Assembly: GCA_965220875.1 (NCBI GenBank)
Contig: OZ244849.1
Location: forward strand, 186,001-250,000
Direction: 5' to 3'
DNA length: 64,000 nt
Source: WTFY01 sp965220875
Lineage (GTDB): Bacteria > Pseudomonadota > Gammaproteobacteria > UBA4575
Position numbers and translations under genes: made by a program
Part shown: positions 1 through 8,505 of the stretch, piece after piece
Layout of the letters: each line of letters opens with the position of its first letter
Numbering within the stretch: the stretch's first letter is position 1
Notes under the pieces: generated by a model
What the model was told of the DNA's origin: nothing
The model's input: only the letters and a program-made list of their open reading frames with translations
Database searches by the model: none

Positions 1-1
1 T

Positions 2-334
2 GCGGATGGCAAGACGGAAGAGGATATGCGCCGGAGAATGAATGAATGCATTGAACGGCTTGAGCGAGTGGAAAACGTGCTCGGCCATTCCACCTTTTTC
101 AATGGTGAAAAGCTGGCCCTGATCGATGCAGCCTACGCGCCTTTGCTGATCCGCCTGGAATTCATGCGACAGAACATTGACCTGCTGAACTGGAACCGGT
201 TTCCCAAGCTGGAAAGATGGAGGAAAGACCTGCTCGGCCTTGAAGCCGTGCAAAAATCAATCATTGACGAATTTGACCTGCATTACACGAACAAGATCAA
301 GGCACAGAACGGATACCTCGGAAGCGTATTATAG
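2..334 (+). CDS. Glutathione S-transferase-like protein, C-terminal part (5' end outside window)
   Basis: The reading frame is open from the left edge, so the start codon lies outside the window; the internal ATG at 26 is not the real start. The visible 110 residues look like the all-helical C-terminal domain of the GST superfamily, with the segment FFNGEKLALIDAAYAPLLIR matching the conserved 'sladaal.p...R' helix of that fold. The N-terminal thioredoxin-like domain, which would carry the glutathione-binding residues, is not visible, so substrate and activity cannot be stated. It converges with htpG, with a 44 bp gap and no clear terminator. Stringent-starvation-protein-like or maleylacetoacetate isomerase-like members of the superfamily remain possible. 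Confidence 0.75.
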   Translation, partial: ADGKTEEDMRRRMNECIERLERVENVLGHSTFFNGEKLALIDAAYAPLLIRLEFMRQNIDLLNWNRFPKLERWRKDLLGLEAVQKSIIDEFDLHYTNKIKAQNGYLGSVL

Positions 335-378
335 GGGTTCGCCTGCTCCATGCAGAATAATCGGTAATCGTTCAAATC

Positions 379-2271
379 TCAGGCTGCTATTTCACTGATC
401 AGCCGGTTGAGCCTGCTGACAAACCCGGCCGGGTCTTCGAGTTGTCCGCCTTCTGCCAGGATCGCCTGGTCTAGGAGGATTTTTGCCCAATCCGTGAACC
501 GTTCTTCTGCCTGCTCCTCTTTCATGCGCTTGACCAGGGCATGCCCGGGATTGATCTCCAGAACTGGCTTGCTTGAAGGCAATTCATGCCCAGCCTGTTT
601 CATCAGGTGCTGCATGTAAAGTGCCATGTCGTGCTCATTCAGGACAATGCATGCGGGAGAAGTGGTGAGACGTTGCGATACCCGCACTGCCTCGACTTTG
701 TCCTGCAGGACTTCTTCAATTTGCTGGACCAGTTTTTTCGCTTCTTCTTCCTTCTTTTCCTGCTCCCTTTTGTCCTCCTTGCTACTGATCTCGCCCAAAT
801 CCAAGTCACCCTTGGCAATGGATGCAAAGTGTTTCTCCTGGTATTCGCTCAAATGGCTCATCAACCACTCATCCACACGGTCTGTCAGCAGCAGTACCTC
901 GATCTCCTTGTCACGGAATATCTCGAGGTGGGGGCTGTTCTTTGCGGCAGCATAACTGTCCGCAGTGATGTAATAGATCTTGTCCTGCCCCGGTTTCATG
1001 CGGGCCAGGTAGTCTTCCAGTGAAACTTCCTGGGCCTCGTCCTCACCATGCGTCGAGGCAAATCTCAATAGCCCTGAAATTTTTTCCCTGTTTGCAATGT
1101 CTTCTCCGGGACCTTCCTTGAGTACCTTGCCGAATGCAGACCAGAAATCCCGGTATTTTTCTGTCTCGTTCTTGGCCATGCTCTCGAGCAGTCCCAGAAT
1201 CTTTTTCACCGAGCCGGAACGTATGCTGTCGATGATCTTGTTGTCCTGCAGGATTTCGCGTGAGATATTGAGCGGCAAATCATTGGAATCAATCACGCCT
1301 CGTACAAAGCGCAAGTACCTTGGCAAGAGCTTTTCAGCATCATCCATGATAAATACTCTCTGCACATAGAGTTTCACGCCATGAGCGGGATTTGGATCGA
1401 ACAGGTCAAAAGGAGCATTTTTAGGGATGTACAGCAGCGAGATGTACTCCGTCTTGCCTTCAACACGGTTATGCACCCAGGCCAGGGGCTCTGAAAAATC
1501 ATGACTCACGTGCTTGTAGAATTCCGTGTATTCCTCGTCACTGATTTCCGTTTTGGCCCGTGCCCAGAGCGCCGATGCCTTGTTTACCGTTTCCCAGCTT
1601 CCCGTTGGCTCGCCCTTGTCATTCAGTTCGCGCATCTCAATCGGTAGCGGTACATGGTCTGAATACTTGGTAATGATGGCGCGCAATCGCCAGGGATTGA
1701 GCAGTTCGTCTTCTTCCTCCTTGAGATGCAGGACGACTTCCGTACCGTACCGGGCCCTCTTCACATTCTCGAGCGTATAGGACCCCGTCCCCTCGGATTC
1801 CCAGCGTACCGCCTGATCCGGTTCCATGCCGGCCTTGAGCGTGGTGAGAGTGACTTTATCGGCAACAATAAATGCGGAGTAAAACCCGACCCCGAATTGA
1901 CCTATGAGGTGCGAGTCCCTGCTTTGATCGCCCGTAAGCTGATCCAGAAACTCCCGGGTGCCTGACCGGGCGATCGTGCCTATATTCTGGATCACTTCCT
2001 CGCGGTCCATGCCTATGCCGTTATCCCTGACCGTCACGGTACGGCTATCCTTGTCAAATTCCACCTGGATCTTGAGCCCGGAATTCTTGCGCAGCAGGGA
2101 ACTGTCCGACAGGGCTTCGAAGCGCAGCTTGTCACATGCATCCGACGCATTGGAAACCAGTTCACGCAGGAAAATCTCCTTGTTGGAGTAGAGTGAATGG
2201 ACCATCAAGCGCAGCAACTGCGCGACTTCCGTTTCAAATTGCAGGGTCTCTTTTCCGGTTTTCGTACTCAT
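379..2271 (-). CDS. htpG: Molecular chaperone HtpG (bacterial Hsp90)
   Basis: This is a 630-residue ATP-dependent homodimeric cytosolic chaperone, the usual length for the family. The N-terminal GHKL ATPase domain shows RELVSNASDACDKLR (catalytic Glu37, Asn41), DNGIGM at 83-88 and the ATP-lid glycine motif GQFGVGFYSAF at 124-134. The middle domain and C-terminal dimerisation domain follow without interruption. The ATG at 2271 is preceded by a GGAAG ribosome site six bases upstream. The small gene ending 32 bp upstream is probably co-transcribed with it. I saw no convincing heat-shock promoter directly upstream. Assignment is secure. Confidence 0.98.
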   Translation of the reverse strand: MSTKTGKETLQFETEVAQLLRLMVHSLYSNKEIFLRELVSNASDACDKLRFEALSDSSLLRKNSGLKIQVEFDKDSRTVTVRDNGIGMDREEVIQNIGTIARSGTREFLDQLTGDQSRDSHLIGQFGVGFYSAFIVADKVTLTTLKAGMEPDQAVRWESEGTGSYTLENVKRARYGTEVVLHLKEEEDELLNPWRLRAIITKYSDHVPLPIEMRELNDKGEPTGSWETVNKASALWARAKTEISDEEYTEFYKHVSHDFSEPLAWVHNRVEGKTEYISLLYIPKNAPFDLFDPNPAHGVKLYVQRVFIMDDAEKLLPRYLRFVRGVIDSNDLPLNISREILQDNKIIDSIRSGSVKKILGLLESMAKNETEKYRDFWSAFGKVLKEGPGEDIANREKISGLLRFASTHGEDEAQEVSLEDYLARMKPGQDKIYYITADSYAAAKNSPHLEIFRDKEIEVLLLTDRVDEWLMSHLSEYQEKHFASIAKGDLDLGEISSKEDKREQEKKEEEAKKLVQQIEEVLQDKVEAVRVSQRLTTSPACIVLNEHDMALYMQHLMKQAGHELPSSKPVLEINPGHALVKRMKEEQAEERFTDWAKILLDQAILAEGGQLEDPAGFVSRLNRLISEIAA

Positions 2272-2303
2272 GGCTTCTTCCGCAGAAGTTATTGGTGATG
2301 AAT

Positions 2304-2510
2304 TTATCGGTTGATTTCTCCCTGGACTTCCAGTGTCAGTACACTGTCCGGCTGCGAGCCGCCGTAATCAGTCTGGTCCTGCAAACTAATCTTGAGCTTG
2401 AGCCTGCGAGTAGCCGGGTTCCTGGCCAGATGCTGCACGATGGCCTCATCGGCCTGGACTCCGAATGTCTTGAGCAGCGCCCGTATGTCTTTCCTGCTGT
2501 TGTCTTCCAT
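2304..2510 (-). CDS. Small conserved-looking protein, DUF6494-like
   Basis: This 68-residue reading frame lies just upstream of htpG on the same strand. Two ATGs are adjacent (2513 and 2510). The ribosome site AGGAG sits two bases from the first and five from the second, so 2510 is the more likely start. The protein begins with a helix resembling an 'IRK.LK.FGV....' pattern and ends in a predicted strand rich in alternating hydrophobics (VLTLEVQGEI). From memory this resembles the DUF6494 family of small proteins of unknown function; no database search was run. No signal peptide or membrane segment is seen. Position suggests co-expression with htpG. Confidence 0.6.
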   Translation of the reverse strand: MEDNSRKDIRALLKTFGVQADEAIVQHLARNPATRRLKLKISLQDQTDYGGSQPDSVLTLEVQGEINR

Positions 2511-2544
2511 CATTACTCCTCCGGGTTATACAACCACTACCTGT

Positions 2545-3252
2545 TTATATGGGCAAATTCTGAAAAATAAAGGTCCTGAGGAATTTCTCAAGTATGTTCC
2601 GGGCATTGCGAAACTTTTCGACCGGAGCCAGCATTTCATCCTTGCCCTGTACATAGGGTCCGGTAAGTGCTGGCTTGCCGCATTCGCGGTAGATGGTCTC
2701 AACGTGGCTGGGCAGCATTTCAAGGTGGAACTGCAGACCCAGAACGTTATCGCCATACACAAAGGCCTGATTGGCACAGCCTTCGCTGGAAATGAAATTG
2801 CGTGCACCAGATGGAATCGAAAATGTATCGCCATGCCAGTGTAACGCATCAAAACTGTCTGGCAGGTGTCGAACCTGTGCATCCGCAACAATCCCCCTGG
2901 TAAGCCGGACCGGGTACCAGCCAATTTCTTCGTAGGCATTTTTCACTACCGATGCGCCCAGCACGGCTGCAATCAGCTGGGCACCCAAGCAGACGCCAAG
3001 AACAGGCACTTCGCGTTTGAGCGCGCTGTGAATAAAATCCTTTTCCCGCCTTAACCAGGGATACCTTGCTTCCTCATTCACACCCATCGGCCCGCCCATA
3101 ACTACCAGCACATCAAGCTCGTCTACAGGCGGCAAGGACTGATTCAGGTAGAGACTTGTGTTTGAGATCTTGTAGCCCTTGGAAACAAAATAGTTTTCCA
3201 TGCTTCCCAGGCCCTCAAACGATACATGCTTCAGGTAATGAATGCGTATCAC
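2545..3252 (-). CDS. Class I glutamine amidotransferase (GMP synthase-type GATase domain protein)
   Basis: A stand-alone GATase domain of 235 residues. The nucleophile elbow is GVCLGAQ with Cys88, and the His-Glu pair is in QFHLEM (His176, Glu178), so the catalytic triad is intact. An early VVMGGPMGV segment forms the usual oxyanion-region loop. Proteins of this type hydrolyse glutamine or related gamma-glutamyl compounds (gamma-glutamyl-GABA, gamma-glutamyl-lysine and similar), but the substrate cannot be read from the sequence. It follows ogt with a 24 bp gap and precedes the small gene and htpG on the same strand, so all four may form one transcript. Confidence 0.9.
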   Translation of the reverse strand: MIRIHYLKHVSFEGLGSMENYFVSKGYKISNTSLYLNQSLPPVDELDVLVVMGGPMGVNEEARYPWLRREKDFIHSALKREVPVLGVCLGAQLIAAVLGASVVKNAYEEIGWYPVRLTRGIVADAQVRHLPDSFDALHWHGDTFSIPSGARNFISSEGCANQAFVYGDNVLGLQFHLEMLPSHVETIYRECGKPALTGPYVQGKDEMLAPVEKFRNARNILEKFLRTFIFQNLPI

Positions 3253-3276
3253 GCTAACAAGGCCTGGCCGGTGAAT

Positions 3277-3750
3277 TTACCCTGTGCAGGACCGGTACTT
3301 TCGTTCATGCTCCAGCAACCATTCCTTGCGCCTGACCAAGCTTCCATCGATATCTCCCATGAATCCCCCCAATCCCGTAACGGCCACAACCCGGTGGCAA
3401 GGAACAATGAGCAACAGGCGATTACGCCGGCATGCATTGCCCACGGCTCTCGGCCCGGACCTGATTTTCCTTGCAAGTTCACCATATGTCCGGGTTGCAC
3501 CAAACTCGATTTTGCTGATCTGTTCCCAGACGCGTATTTGAAAATCTGTTGCATCAGGATACAGGTATGGAATTTCAAGACGCATCAAGCTGCCTGAAAA
3601 CCAGGCCTGAAGCTGTGCCTGCACTTCCCTGGCAAAAGGTTCCTTGGCCTTCGAGGCGGGTGCGGGAGTCGAATATACTGCCGTGACGAACTCCCCTTCA
3701 ATTTCGACCGCCAGATTCCCGATGGGGGTTTGGGTGACCAAGATACTCAT
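3277..3750 (-). CDS. ogt: Methylated-DNA--protein-cysteine methyltransferase
   Basis: This suicide repair protein moves the alkyl group of O6-methylguanine or O4-methylthymine in DNA onto its own cysteine. The 157 residues are the usual size for the Ogt/MGMT form without an Ada regulatory domain. The active-site motif PCHRVV contains acceptor Cys118. The segment ATRTYGELARKI before it and the GGFMGD loop after it match the DNA-binding helix and binding loop of the family. The CDS is intact. The 164 bp between it and rplS hold no gene or clear terminator, so it may be read from the ribosomal operon or from its own weak promoter. Confidence 0.95.
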   Translation of the reverse strand: MSILVTQTPIGNLAVEIEGEFVTAVYSTPAPASKAKEPFAREVQAQLQAWFSGSLMRLEIPYLYPDATDFQIRVWEQISKIEFGATRTYGELARKIRSGPRAVGNACRRNRLLLIVPCHRVVAVTGLGGFMGDIDGSLVRRKEWLLEHERKYRSCTG

Positions 3751-3914
3751 GCGGAGCGCAAGCTCGAACCTGGGTCTTCATGGTCCGGACCTTTCTTCAG
3801 GGTCATGGCCCGCAGAAGGAACGGCACTGGCAAGGCATGCCTGTGCACGCAGCCCATGCTCTCAGCATCCTCCCGCAACAGTGACCCGGTGGATGAGATG
3901 TAGCTGCACCGGAC

Positions 3915-4259
3915 CTAGATTTTTTCCTTGATCCGGGCTGCCTTGCCCGTCCTGCCACGCAGGTAATACAGCTTAGCTCGCCTGACCTTGCCCCTGCGCT
4001 TCACCTTGATATCCGAAATCAGGGGGCTGTGGGTCTGGAAGGTCCTTTCCACGCCTTCTCCGTGAGAGAGCTTTCTTACCGTGAAGGCCGAGTTCAGTCC
4101 GCGGTTACGCTTTGCAATCACGACTCCCTCAAAAGCCTGCAGCCGTTCCCTGTTTCCTTCCCTTACCTTGACCTGCACTACCACAGTATCTCCCGGACCG
4201 AAATTCGGGATATCCCGTTTAAGTTGTCGCCGGTTTAACTCTTCAATAATATTGGTCAT
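3915..4259 (-). CDS. rplS: 50S ribosomal protein L19
   Basis: This 114-residue protein of the large subunit sits at the interface with the 30S subunit. The sequence has the family's FGPGDTVVVQVKV and EGVVIAKRNRG segments and the basic KVRRAKLYYLRGRTGKAARI tail. Its ATG overlaps the trmD stop by four bases (ATGA), so translation is probably coupled. It is the last gene of the rpsP-rimM-trmD-rplS operon, the conserved order. Confidence 0.98.
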   Translation of the reverse strand: MTNIIEELNRRQLKRDIPNFGPGDTVVVQVKVREGNRERLQAFEGVVIAKRNRGLNSAFTVRKLSHGEGVERTFQTHSPLISDIKVKRRGKVRRAKLYYLRGRTGKAARIKEKI

Positions 4260-5020
4260 GACTCTCCTTCACCCTGTTTTCTGCTGACACCCAACTCCTG
4301 CAGGTATTCATCCAGCATGGCGAGTTGCTCATCGGTCAGACTCAGCCTGGCAAACAGGTCTGGCCTGCGCAGATAGGTTCGGCCCAATGACTGTTTTCTT
4401 CTCCAGCGCTCGATAGCCTGATGGTTGCCCTTGAGCAGTACTTCCGGCACAGTGCGGCCAGCAACTCTTCCCGGTCGCGTATAATGCGGGCAATCGAGCA
4501 GTCCGTCAACAAAGGAATCCTGTTTGGCGGATTCTGCATGTCCCAGTACCCCGGGAAGATGCCTGACCAGTGCGTCGATCAGCAGCATGGCCGGCAATTC
4601 CCCTCCGCTGACGACGAAATTTCCTACTGAAAGTTCTTCGTCAGTCTCTGCTTCAATAAGTCTCTCGTCGATGCCCTCGTAGCGCCCTGCCACCAGCACC
4701 AGATTGGGGCAGTGTACCAGTCTCGACACATCTTCCTGCCCGAACAGCTTGCCCTGTGCAGACAGGCACACTACGTGACTGTTTTTTTCACCCTTAATCG
4801 CCTGCCGGATTGCCTTTTGCAGCGGTTCAAACTTCATTACCATTCCCGGCCCGCCCCCGTAAGGACGGTCATCCACGCGACCGTGAAGATCTGTAGAGAA
4901 ATCACTCGGGTTCAGCACGCACATTTCCACGAGATTGCTTTCCAGGGCCCGGCCAATCACACCGAATCTGGCCAGCACCTGCACCATCTCGGGAAACAAC
5001 GTTATGATCTGGATACGCAT
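4256..5020 (-). CDS. trmD: tRNA (guanine-N1)-methyltransferase
   Basis: TrmD uses S-adenosylmethionine to methylate G37 next to the anticodon, which prevents +1 frameshifting. The 254 residues match the family. The trefoil-knot SPOUT motifs are present: YGGGPGMVMK near residue 55, AGRYEGIDERL forming part of the SAM pocket, and LSVGNFVVSGGELPAM. The gene lies 12 bp downstream of rimM and overlaps rplS by four bases. Confidence 0.98.
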   Translation of the reverse strand: MRIQIITLFPEMVQVLARFGVIGRALESNLVEMCVLNPSDFSTDLHGRVDDRPYGGGPGMVMKFEPLQKAIRQAIKGEKNSHVVCLSAQGKLFGQEDVSRLVHCPNLVLVAGRYEGIDERLIEAETDEELSVGNFVVSGGELPAMLLIDALVRHLPGVLGHAESAKQDSFVDGLLDCPHYTRPGRVAGRTVPEVLLKGNHQAIERWRRKQSLGRTYLRRPDLFARLSLTDEQLAMLDEYLQELGVSRKQGEGES

Positions 5021-5032
5021 GACACAGAATTC

Positions 5033-5551
5033 CTAGTCGAAACCCACCTCCCAGGCAACCACCATCTGCTGCAGGTCAAGATCCACCCCCTTTACCACTT
5101 TGCCCCGGACATATGGAATCAGTATCTCGCCATTTCCTGGCTTGTCCCCCACCACAAGCACGTCATGCGCACCGGTTTCCATCAGGTTCATCACCTTGCC
5201 CAGTTTCTGTCCGGCAACCGTGACCACGTCAAGACCGACCAGCTGATACCAGTAATACTCCCCTGCAGGCAACTCAGGCAAGCTTGCTTCGGGTACCCAT
5301 ATCCGCGCATGCCTGAGCGCCTCTGCAGCGGAACGCGTGTCCACTGCAGACAGATGGGCGACGATACCGCTGCCATGCGGCCTGCCCTTATCCAGGCGGT
5401 AAACCTTTGAATCATTGTTCAAGTACAAATGCCATGACGTGTACTTGAGAATCTGTTCTTTCGGGCGGCAATAAGAAGTGATTTTCAGCCAGCCTTGTAT
5501 GCCAAAGGCTCCCTGAATGTGCCCGACCAGAATGCCTTCAGCCTGATCCAA
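5033..5551 (-). CDS. rimM: Ribosome maturation factor RimM
   Basis: RimM (172 residues) binds ribosomal protein S19 and assists assembly of the 30S head. The N-terminal half carries the VGHIQGAFGIQGWLK motif (usual form GkIgkphGikGwvkv), and the C-terminal PRC-barrel half has EYYWYQLVGLDVV and ending segments typical of the family. It sits between rpsP (27 bp upstream) and trmD (12 bp downstream), as expected for this operon. Confidence 0.97.
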   Translation of the reverse strand: MDQAEGILVGHIQGAFGIQGWLKITSYCRPKEQILKYTSWHLYLNNDSKVYRLDKGRPHGSGIVAHLSAVDTRSAAEALRHARIWVPEASLPELPAGEYYWYQLVGLDVVTVAGQKLGKVMNLMETGAHDVLVVGDKPGNGEILIPYVRGKVVKGVDLDLQQMVVAWEVGFD

Positions 5552-5578
5552 ATTTTCGGATGGATCTCCCAGAACAGG

Positions 5579-5830
5579 CTATTCTGCCTGTCTGGAGTGC
5601 TGATTCACGAGGTTTGCAACCCGCTCGGATGGTTGGGCTCCATGGCCCAGCCAATGCTCATACCGTTCCGTTTCGATAAAGAAGCCGGTTTCCTGCGCCT
5701 TGGCGACGGGATTGAAATAGCCGATGCGTTCAATGTACCCGCTATCCCTGCGCTTGCGGGAGTCAGTCACTACAATGCTGTAAAAGGGGCGCTTTTTTGC
5801 TCCGCCCCGAGACAATCGAATTGTTACCAT
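5579..5830 (-). CDS. rpsP: 30S ribosomal protein S16
   Basis: An 83-residue 30S subunit protein needed for assembly. The MVTIRLSRGGAKKRPFYSIV start and the RRDSGYIERIGYFNP segment are diagnostic. It is the first gene of the rpsP-rimM-trmD-rplS operon. The 171 bp between it and the upstream ffh gene contain a perfect TTGATCA/TGATCAA inverted repeat (listed separately), so the operon may have its own promoter. Confidence 0.98.
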   Translation of the reverse strand: MVTIRLSRGGAKKRPFYSIVVTDSRKRRDSGYIERIGYFNPVAKAQETGFFIETERYEHWLGHGAQPSERVANLVNQHSRQAE

Positions 5831-5850
5831 AACCTAGTTCAGCTTGTATC

Positions 5851-5868
5851 TTGATCAAGCATGATCAA
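5851..5868. repeat. Perfect inverted repeat upstream of rpsP
   Basis: Seven-base arms TTGATCA and TGATCAA are separated by AGCA. The repeat lies 20 bp upstream of the rpsP start, in the 5' leader or promoter region on the minus strand. It could be an operator or a short RNA hairpin; the sequence does not decide. A 14-base perfect match can also arise by chance. Confidence 0.4.
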
Positions 5869-6001
5869 ATCGAGTCGCACATTGTACGCATTTGGCCGCG
5901 AAAAGAAAGCCGGCAACTGAAAATCGGCACCGCACGCATGGTCCAGGTGAATCGGCAAGGGCAGGTGGGAATATTTTGCACTGGCAGTTCCGGACCCATC
6001 C

Positions 6002-7357
6002 CTACTGCGGAGGTGGCACCCTCCCCTGCATGGTCTGCAGCATCCTTTGCATGCCGCCTTTCTTGGAAACCTTCCTCATCATTTTCTTCATCTGCAAGTG
6101 CTGTTTGAGCAGGCGGTTCACATCCTGAACCTGGGTGCCGGAACCGGCTGCGATCCTGCGTTTGCGTGTGCTTTTTATTATATCAGGGAACCGCCTTTCA
6201 TGGGGTGTCATCGAACTTATGATAGCAATCATGCGAGGCAGCATCCTGTCATCTGCCAAGGCCTTGCTGCCTTTCTGCAAGCCGACATTGCCAGGAATCT
6301 TGTCCACCAGGCCAGCCAGACCTCCCATGTTCATCATCTGCTCAAGCTGGTCCTTCAAATCCGCCAGGTCAAACCCCTTGCCTTTCCTGACCTTTTTGGC
6401 CAGTTTCCGTGCTTGCTTGCGATCGACTTCCTGCTCGACTTTCTCGACCAGGCTTACAATATCGCCCATGCCCAGGATTCGGGAGGCGATCCGGTCCGGA
6501 TGAAACGGCTCAAGCGCCGCGATCTTTTCGCCCGTGCCCAGGAACTTGATCGGCTTGCCCGTAATCCTTCGCACAGACAAGGCTGCACCCCCGCGGGCAT
6601 CGCCGTCCGCTTTGGTGAGAATTACACCAGTAAGAAGCAGGGCGTCATTGAAGGCCTGCGCAGAAACCGCGGCATCCTGACCACTCATACTGTCCACCAC
6701 GAACAGGGTTTCAAGGGGCTGCACTGCCTCGTGCAATGCCGTGATTTCTTGCATCATGTCCTCATCGACATGCAGACGGCCCGCCGTGTCGATCAGCAGT
6801 ACATCCTTGAACTGCCTCCTGGAATGCTCCACAGCGCGCTTGGCAATGGCGACCGGAGACTCCGAGGGCTGGCTCGGAATGAACTCCGCACCAACCTGCA
6901 TGGCAAGTGTCTGCAACTGTTCAATTGCAGCAGGCCGGTATACGTCACCACTGACCACTGCAACACTCTTTTTATGCTGCTCACCTAGCCAAAGAGAAAG
7001 CTTCGCAATGCTGGTGGTCTTGCCAGAGCCCTGCAAGCCCGCGACCAGAATGACTACCGGAGGGGATGCTGCAAGGTTGAGCGTCTCATTCGCGTCCCCC
7101 ATAAGATGTACCAGTTGGTCATGTACCACTTTGATGAAGGACTGACCCGGGGAAAGACTTTCCAGCACTTCCTTTCCAAGCGCTTCGAGCCGCACGCTTT
7201 CAATAAACTCCCGCACCACTGGCAAGGCCACATCAGCCTCGAGCAGCGCCATCCGCACTTCACGCAGCGTGCCCTGGATATTCTCTTCGGTAAGGCGCGC
7301 CTGACCGCGAAGTTTCTTTACGGTTCCGGTCAGCCGGCTGGATAGGTTTTCAAACAT
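6002..7357 (-). CDS. ffh: Signal recognition particle protein Ffh
   Basis: Ffh is the SRP54 GTPase that, with 4.5S RNA, brings nascent membrane proteins to FtsY at the inner membrane. The frame could start at 7408, but the ATG at 7357 has a GAGGAA ribosome site and gives the standard MFENLSSRLT start and 451 residues. The N domain is followed by the G domain with GLQGSGKTT at 107-115, DTAGR and TKADGDARGG, then the methionine-rich M domain. Gene order with ypjD and corB, divergent here, is the conserved gammaproteobacterial one. Confidence 0.98.
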   Translation of the reverse strand: MFENLSSRLTGTVKKLRGQARLTEENIQGTLREVRMALLEADVALPVVREFIESVRLEALGKEVLESLSPGQSFIKVVHDQLVHLMGDANETLNLAASPPVVILVAGLQGSGKTTSIAKLSLWLGEQHKKSVAVVSGDVYRPAAIEQLQTLAMQVGAEFIPSQPSESPVAIAKRAVEHSRRQFKDVLLIDTAGRLHVDEDMMQEITALHEAVQPLETLFVVDSMSGQDAAVSAQAFNDALLLTGVILTKADGDARGGAALSVRRITGKPIKFLGTGEKIAALEPFHPDRIASRILGMGDIVSLVEKVEQEVDRKQARKLAKKVRKGKGFDLADLKDQLEQMMNMGGLAGLVDKIPGNVGLQKGSKALADDRMLPRMIAIISSMTPHERRFPDIIKSTRKRRIAAGSGTQVQDVNRLLKQHLQMKKMMRKVSKKGGMQRMLQTMQGRVPPPQ

Positions 7358-7503
7358 CAACGGTTCCTCGCACTTCGGCCTGCGGCTCCTGCAGGCAAGT
7401 TGGCACACTGGGAGTATAACTCAATCCGTCATGCCCCCATGCCGTTCACGTACTCCCGCGAAAGCCAAGCAAAAGCTTCCACACGGGATTTTGTACCAGT
7501 ACC

Positions 7504-7532
7504 ATATAATGATCTGAACCGCACCGCTGCAA
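7504..7532 (-). promoter_or_regulatory. Candidate sigma70 promoter for ffh
   Basis: On the minus strand a -35-like TTGCAG (7527-7532) and a -10-like TTATAT (7504-7509) are separated by exactly 17 bp. It lies about 150 bp upstream of the ffh ATG inside the 269 bp divergent region between ffh and ypjD. The hexamers are recognised by eye only. Confidence 0.4.
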
Positions 7533-7626
7533 TTTGTATACTTAGATGGCAATGATGTATATCACAACACGATCACGGTACCGTCCATGACAGCTGCCTA
7601 CTCACCCTTCTTTTCATCACCCTGTC

Positions 7627-8454
7627 ATGTCTAGCATCCTGAAGTATGCCGCGATTGTCCTGTATGCGGCGGCCTTCGCCGTGATTCTGTGGCGCACATA
7701 TGGGCCGAACAGTAATGAACAGACTCAAAAACGGAGGATGATGATATCTGCCTGGACCGTTGGATGCCTTCTACATGCCGCCTACCTCTATCCACAAACC
7801 TTCACCGCGCAAGGCCTGAACCTGACTTTTTACAACAGTGTGTCGATCGTATGCTTCATGGTGGCAATACTGGTCCTGTGCGTATCCACCACCAGAAGAA
7901 CAGATTTCCTGGGCATACTCGTGCTACCCATCGCCGTGGCCAGCATTGTTCTGACAGTCCTGAAACCGGAAGTGGCGGCATCCTCACTCAACCTCCATGG
8001 CCTGCAACTTCATATCGTGGTCTCGCTGTTTGCCTTCAGTGTACTGGCGATCTCGGCCCTGCAGTCCATTTTGCTGTTTACCCAGGACCGCCATCTTCGC
8101 AGGCACCAGCTTGGCGGAATGACTCGAGCACTGCCTCCCTTGCACGATACAGAAAAATTCCTGTTCCAGACGATTGCGGTAGGATTCATCCTGCTCGGTA
8201 TCGCGCTCATCACAGGCTTCCTGTTTCTGGAAAACATGTTCGAGCAGCATGTCGCCCACAAGACCATACTGTCAATCCTCGCATGGGTGGTATTTGCGCT
8301 GCTACTTTGGGGCCGCTGGCAGTTCGGCTGGCGAGGAACCATTGCCATGCGATGGACACTGGCTGGCTTCGGATTCCTCACTTTTGCCTACTTGGGCAGC
8401 AAGTTTGTCCTGGAATTGATCCTGCACAGGGTCATTACCATCCCAGTGACTTGA
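7627..8454 (+). CDS. ypjD: YpjD/CcsA-type inner membrane protein (cytochrome c assembly-like)
   Basis: This 275-residue protein is almost entirely hydrophobic, with about eight predicted membrane helices, and contains the CcsA/CcmC-like core (HIVVSLFAFSVLAISALQSILL and following helices). The family relates to cytochrome c assembly and HemX-like proteins, but the tryptophan-rich WWD motif of true CcmC/CcsA is not seen, so a heme-handling function is not demonstrated. In E. coli the orthologue ypjD lies between ffh and corB, exactly as here. The ATG at 7627 has no strong ribosome site. Confidence 0.88.
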   Translation: MSSILKYAAIVLYAAAFAVILWRTYGPNSNEQTQKRRMMISAWTVGCLLHAAYLYPQTFTAQGLNLTFYNSVSIVCFMVAILVLCVSTTRRTDFLGILVLPIAVASIVLTVLKPEVAASSLNLHGLQLHIVVSLFAFSVLAISALQSILLFTQDRHLRRHQLGGMTRALPPLHDTEKFLFQTIAVGFILLGIALITGFLFLENMFEQHVAHKTILSILAWVVFALLLWGRWQFGWRGTIAMRWTLAGFGFLTFAYLGSKFVLELILHRVITIPVT

Positions 8455-8505
8455 CAATTCACGCAACACGGCCGTTAATGTAGGTATCTTGGTTACCGGA
8501 GGGTC

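Noticed and set aside
3751..3914. GGTTCGAGC-like sequence upstream of ogt, possible tRNA T-loop
   Set aside because: No matching acceptor, D or anticodon stems could be built around it.
4712..5410. 232-codon plus-strand frame across trmD and rimM
   Set aside because: Spans two real genes antisense; no recognisable family and no ribosome site.
6047..6988. 313-codon open frame on the plus strand inside ffh
   Set aside because: Antisense shadow of the well-conserved ffh gene; no domain, Arg/His/Gln-rich composition typical of reverse-strand frames.
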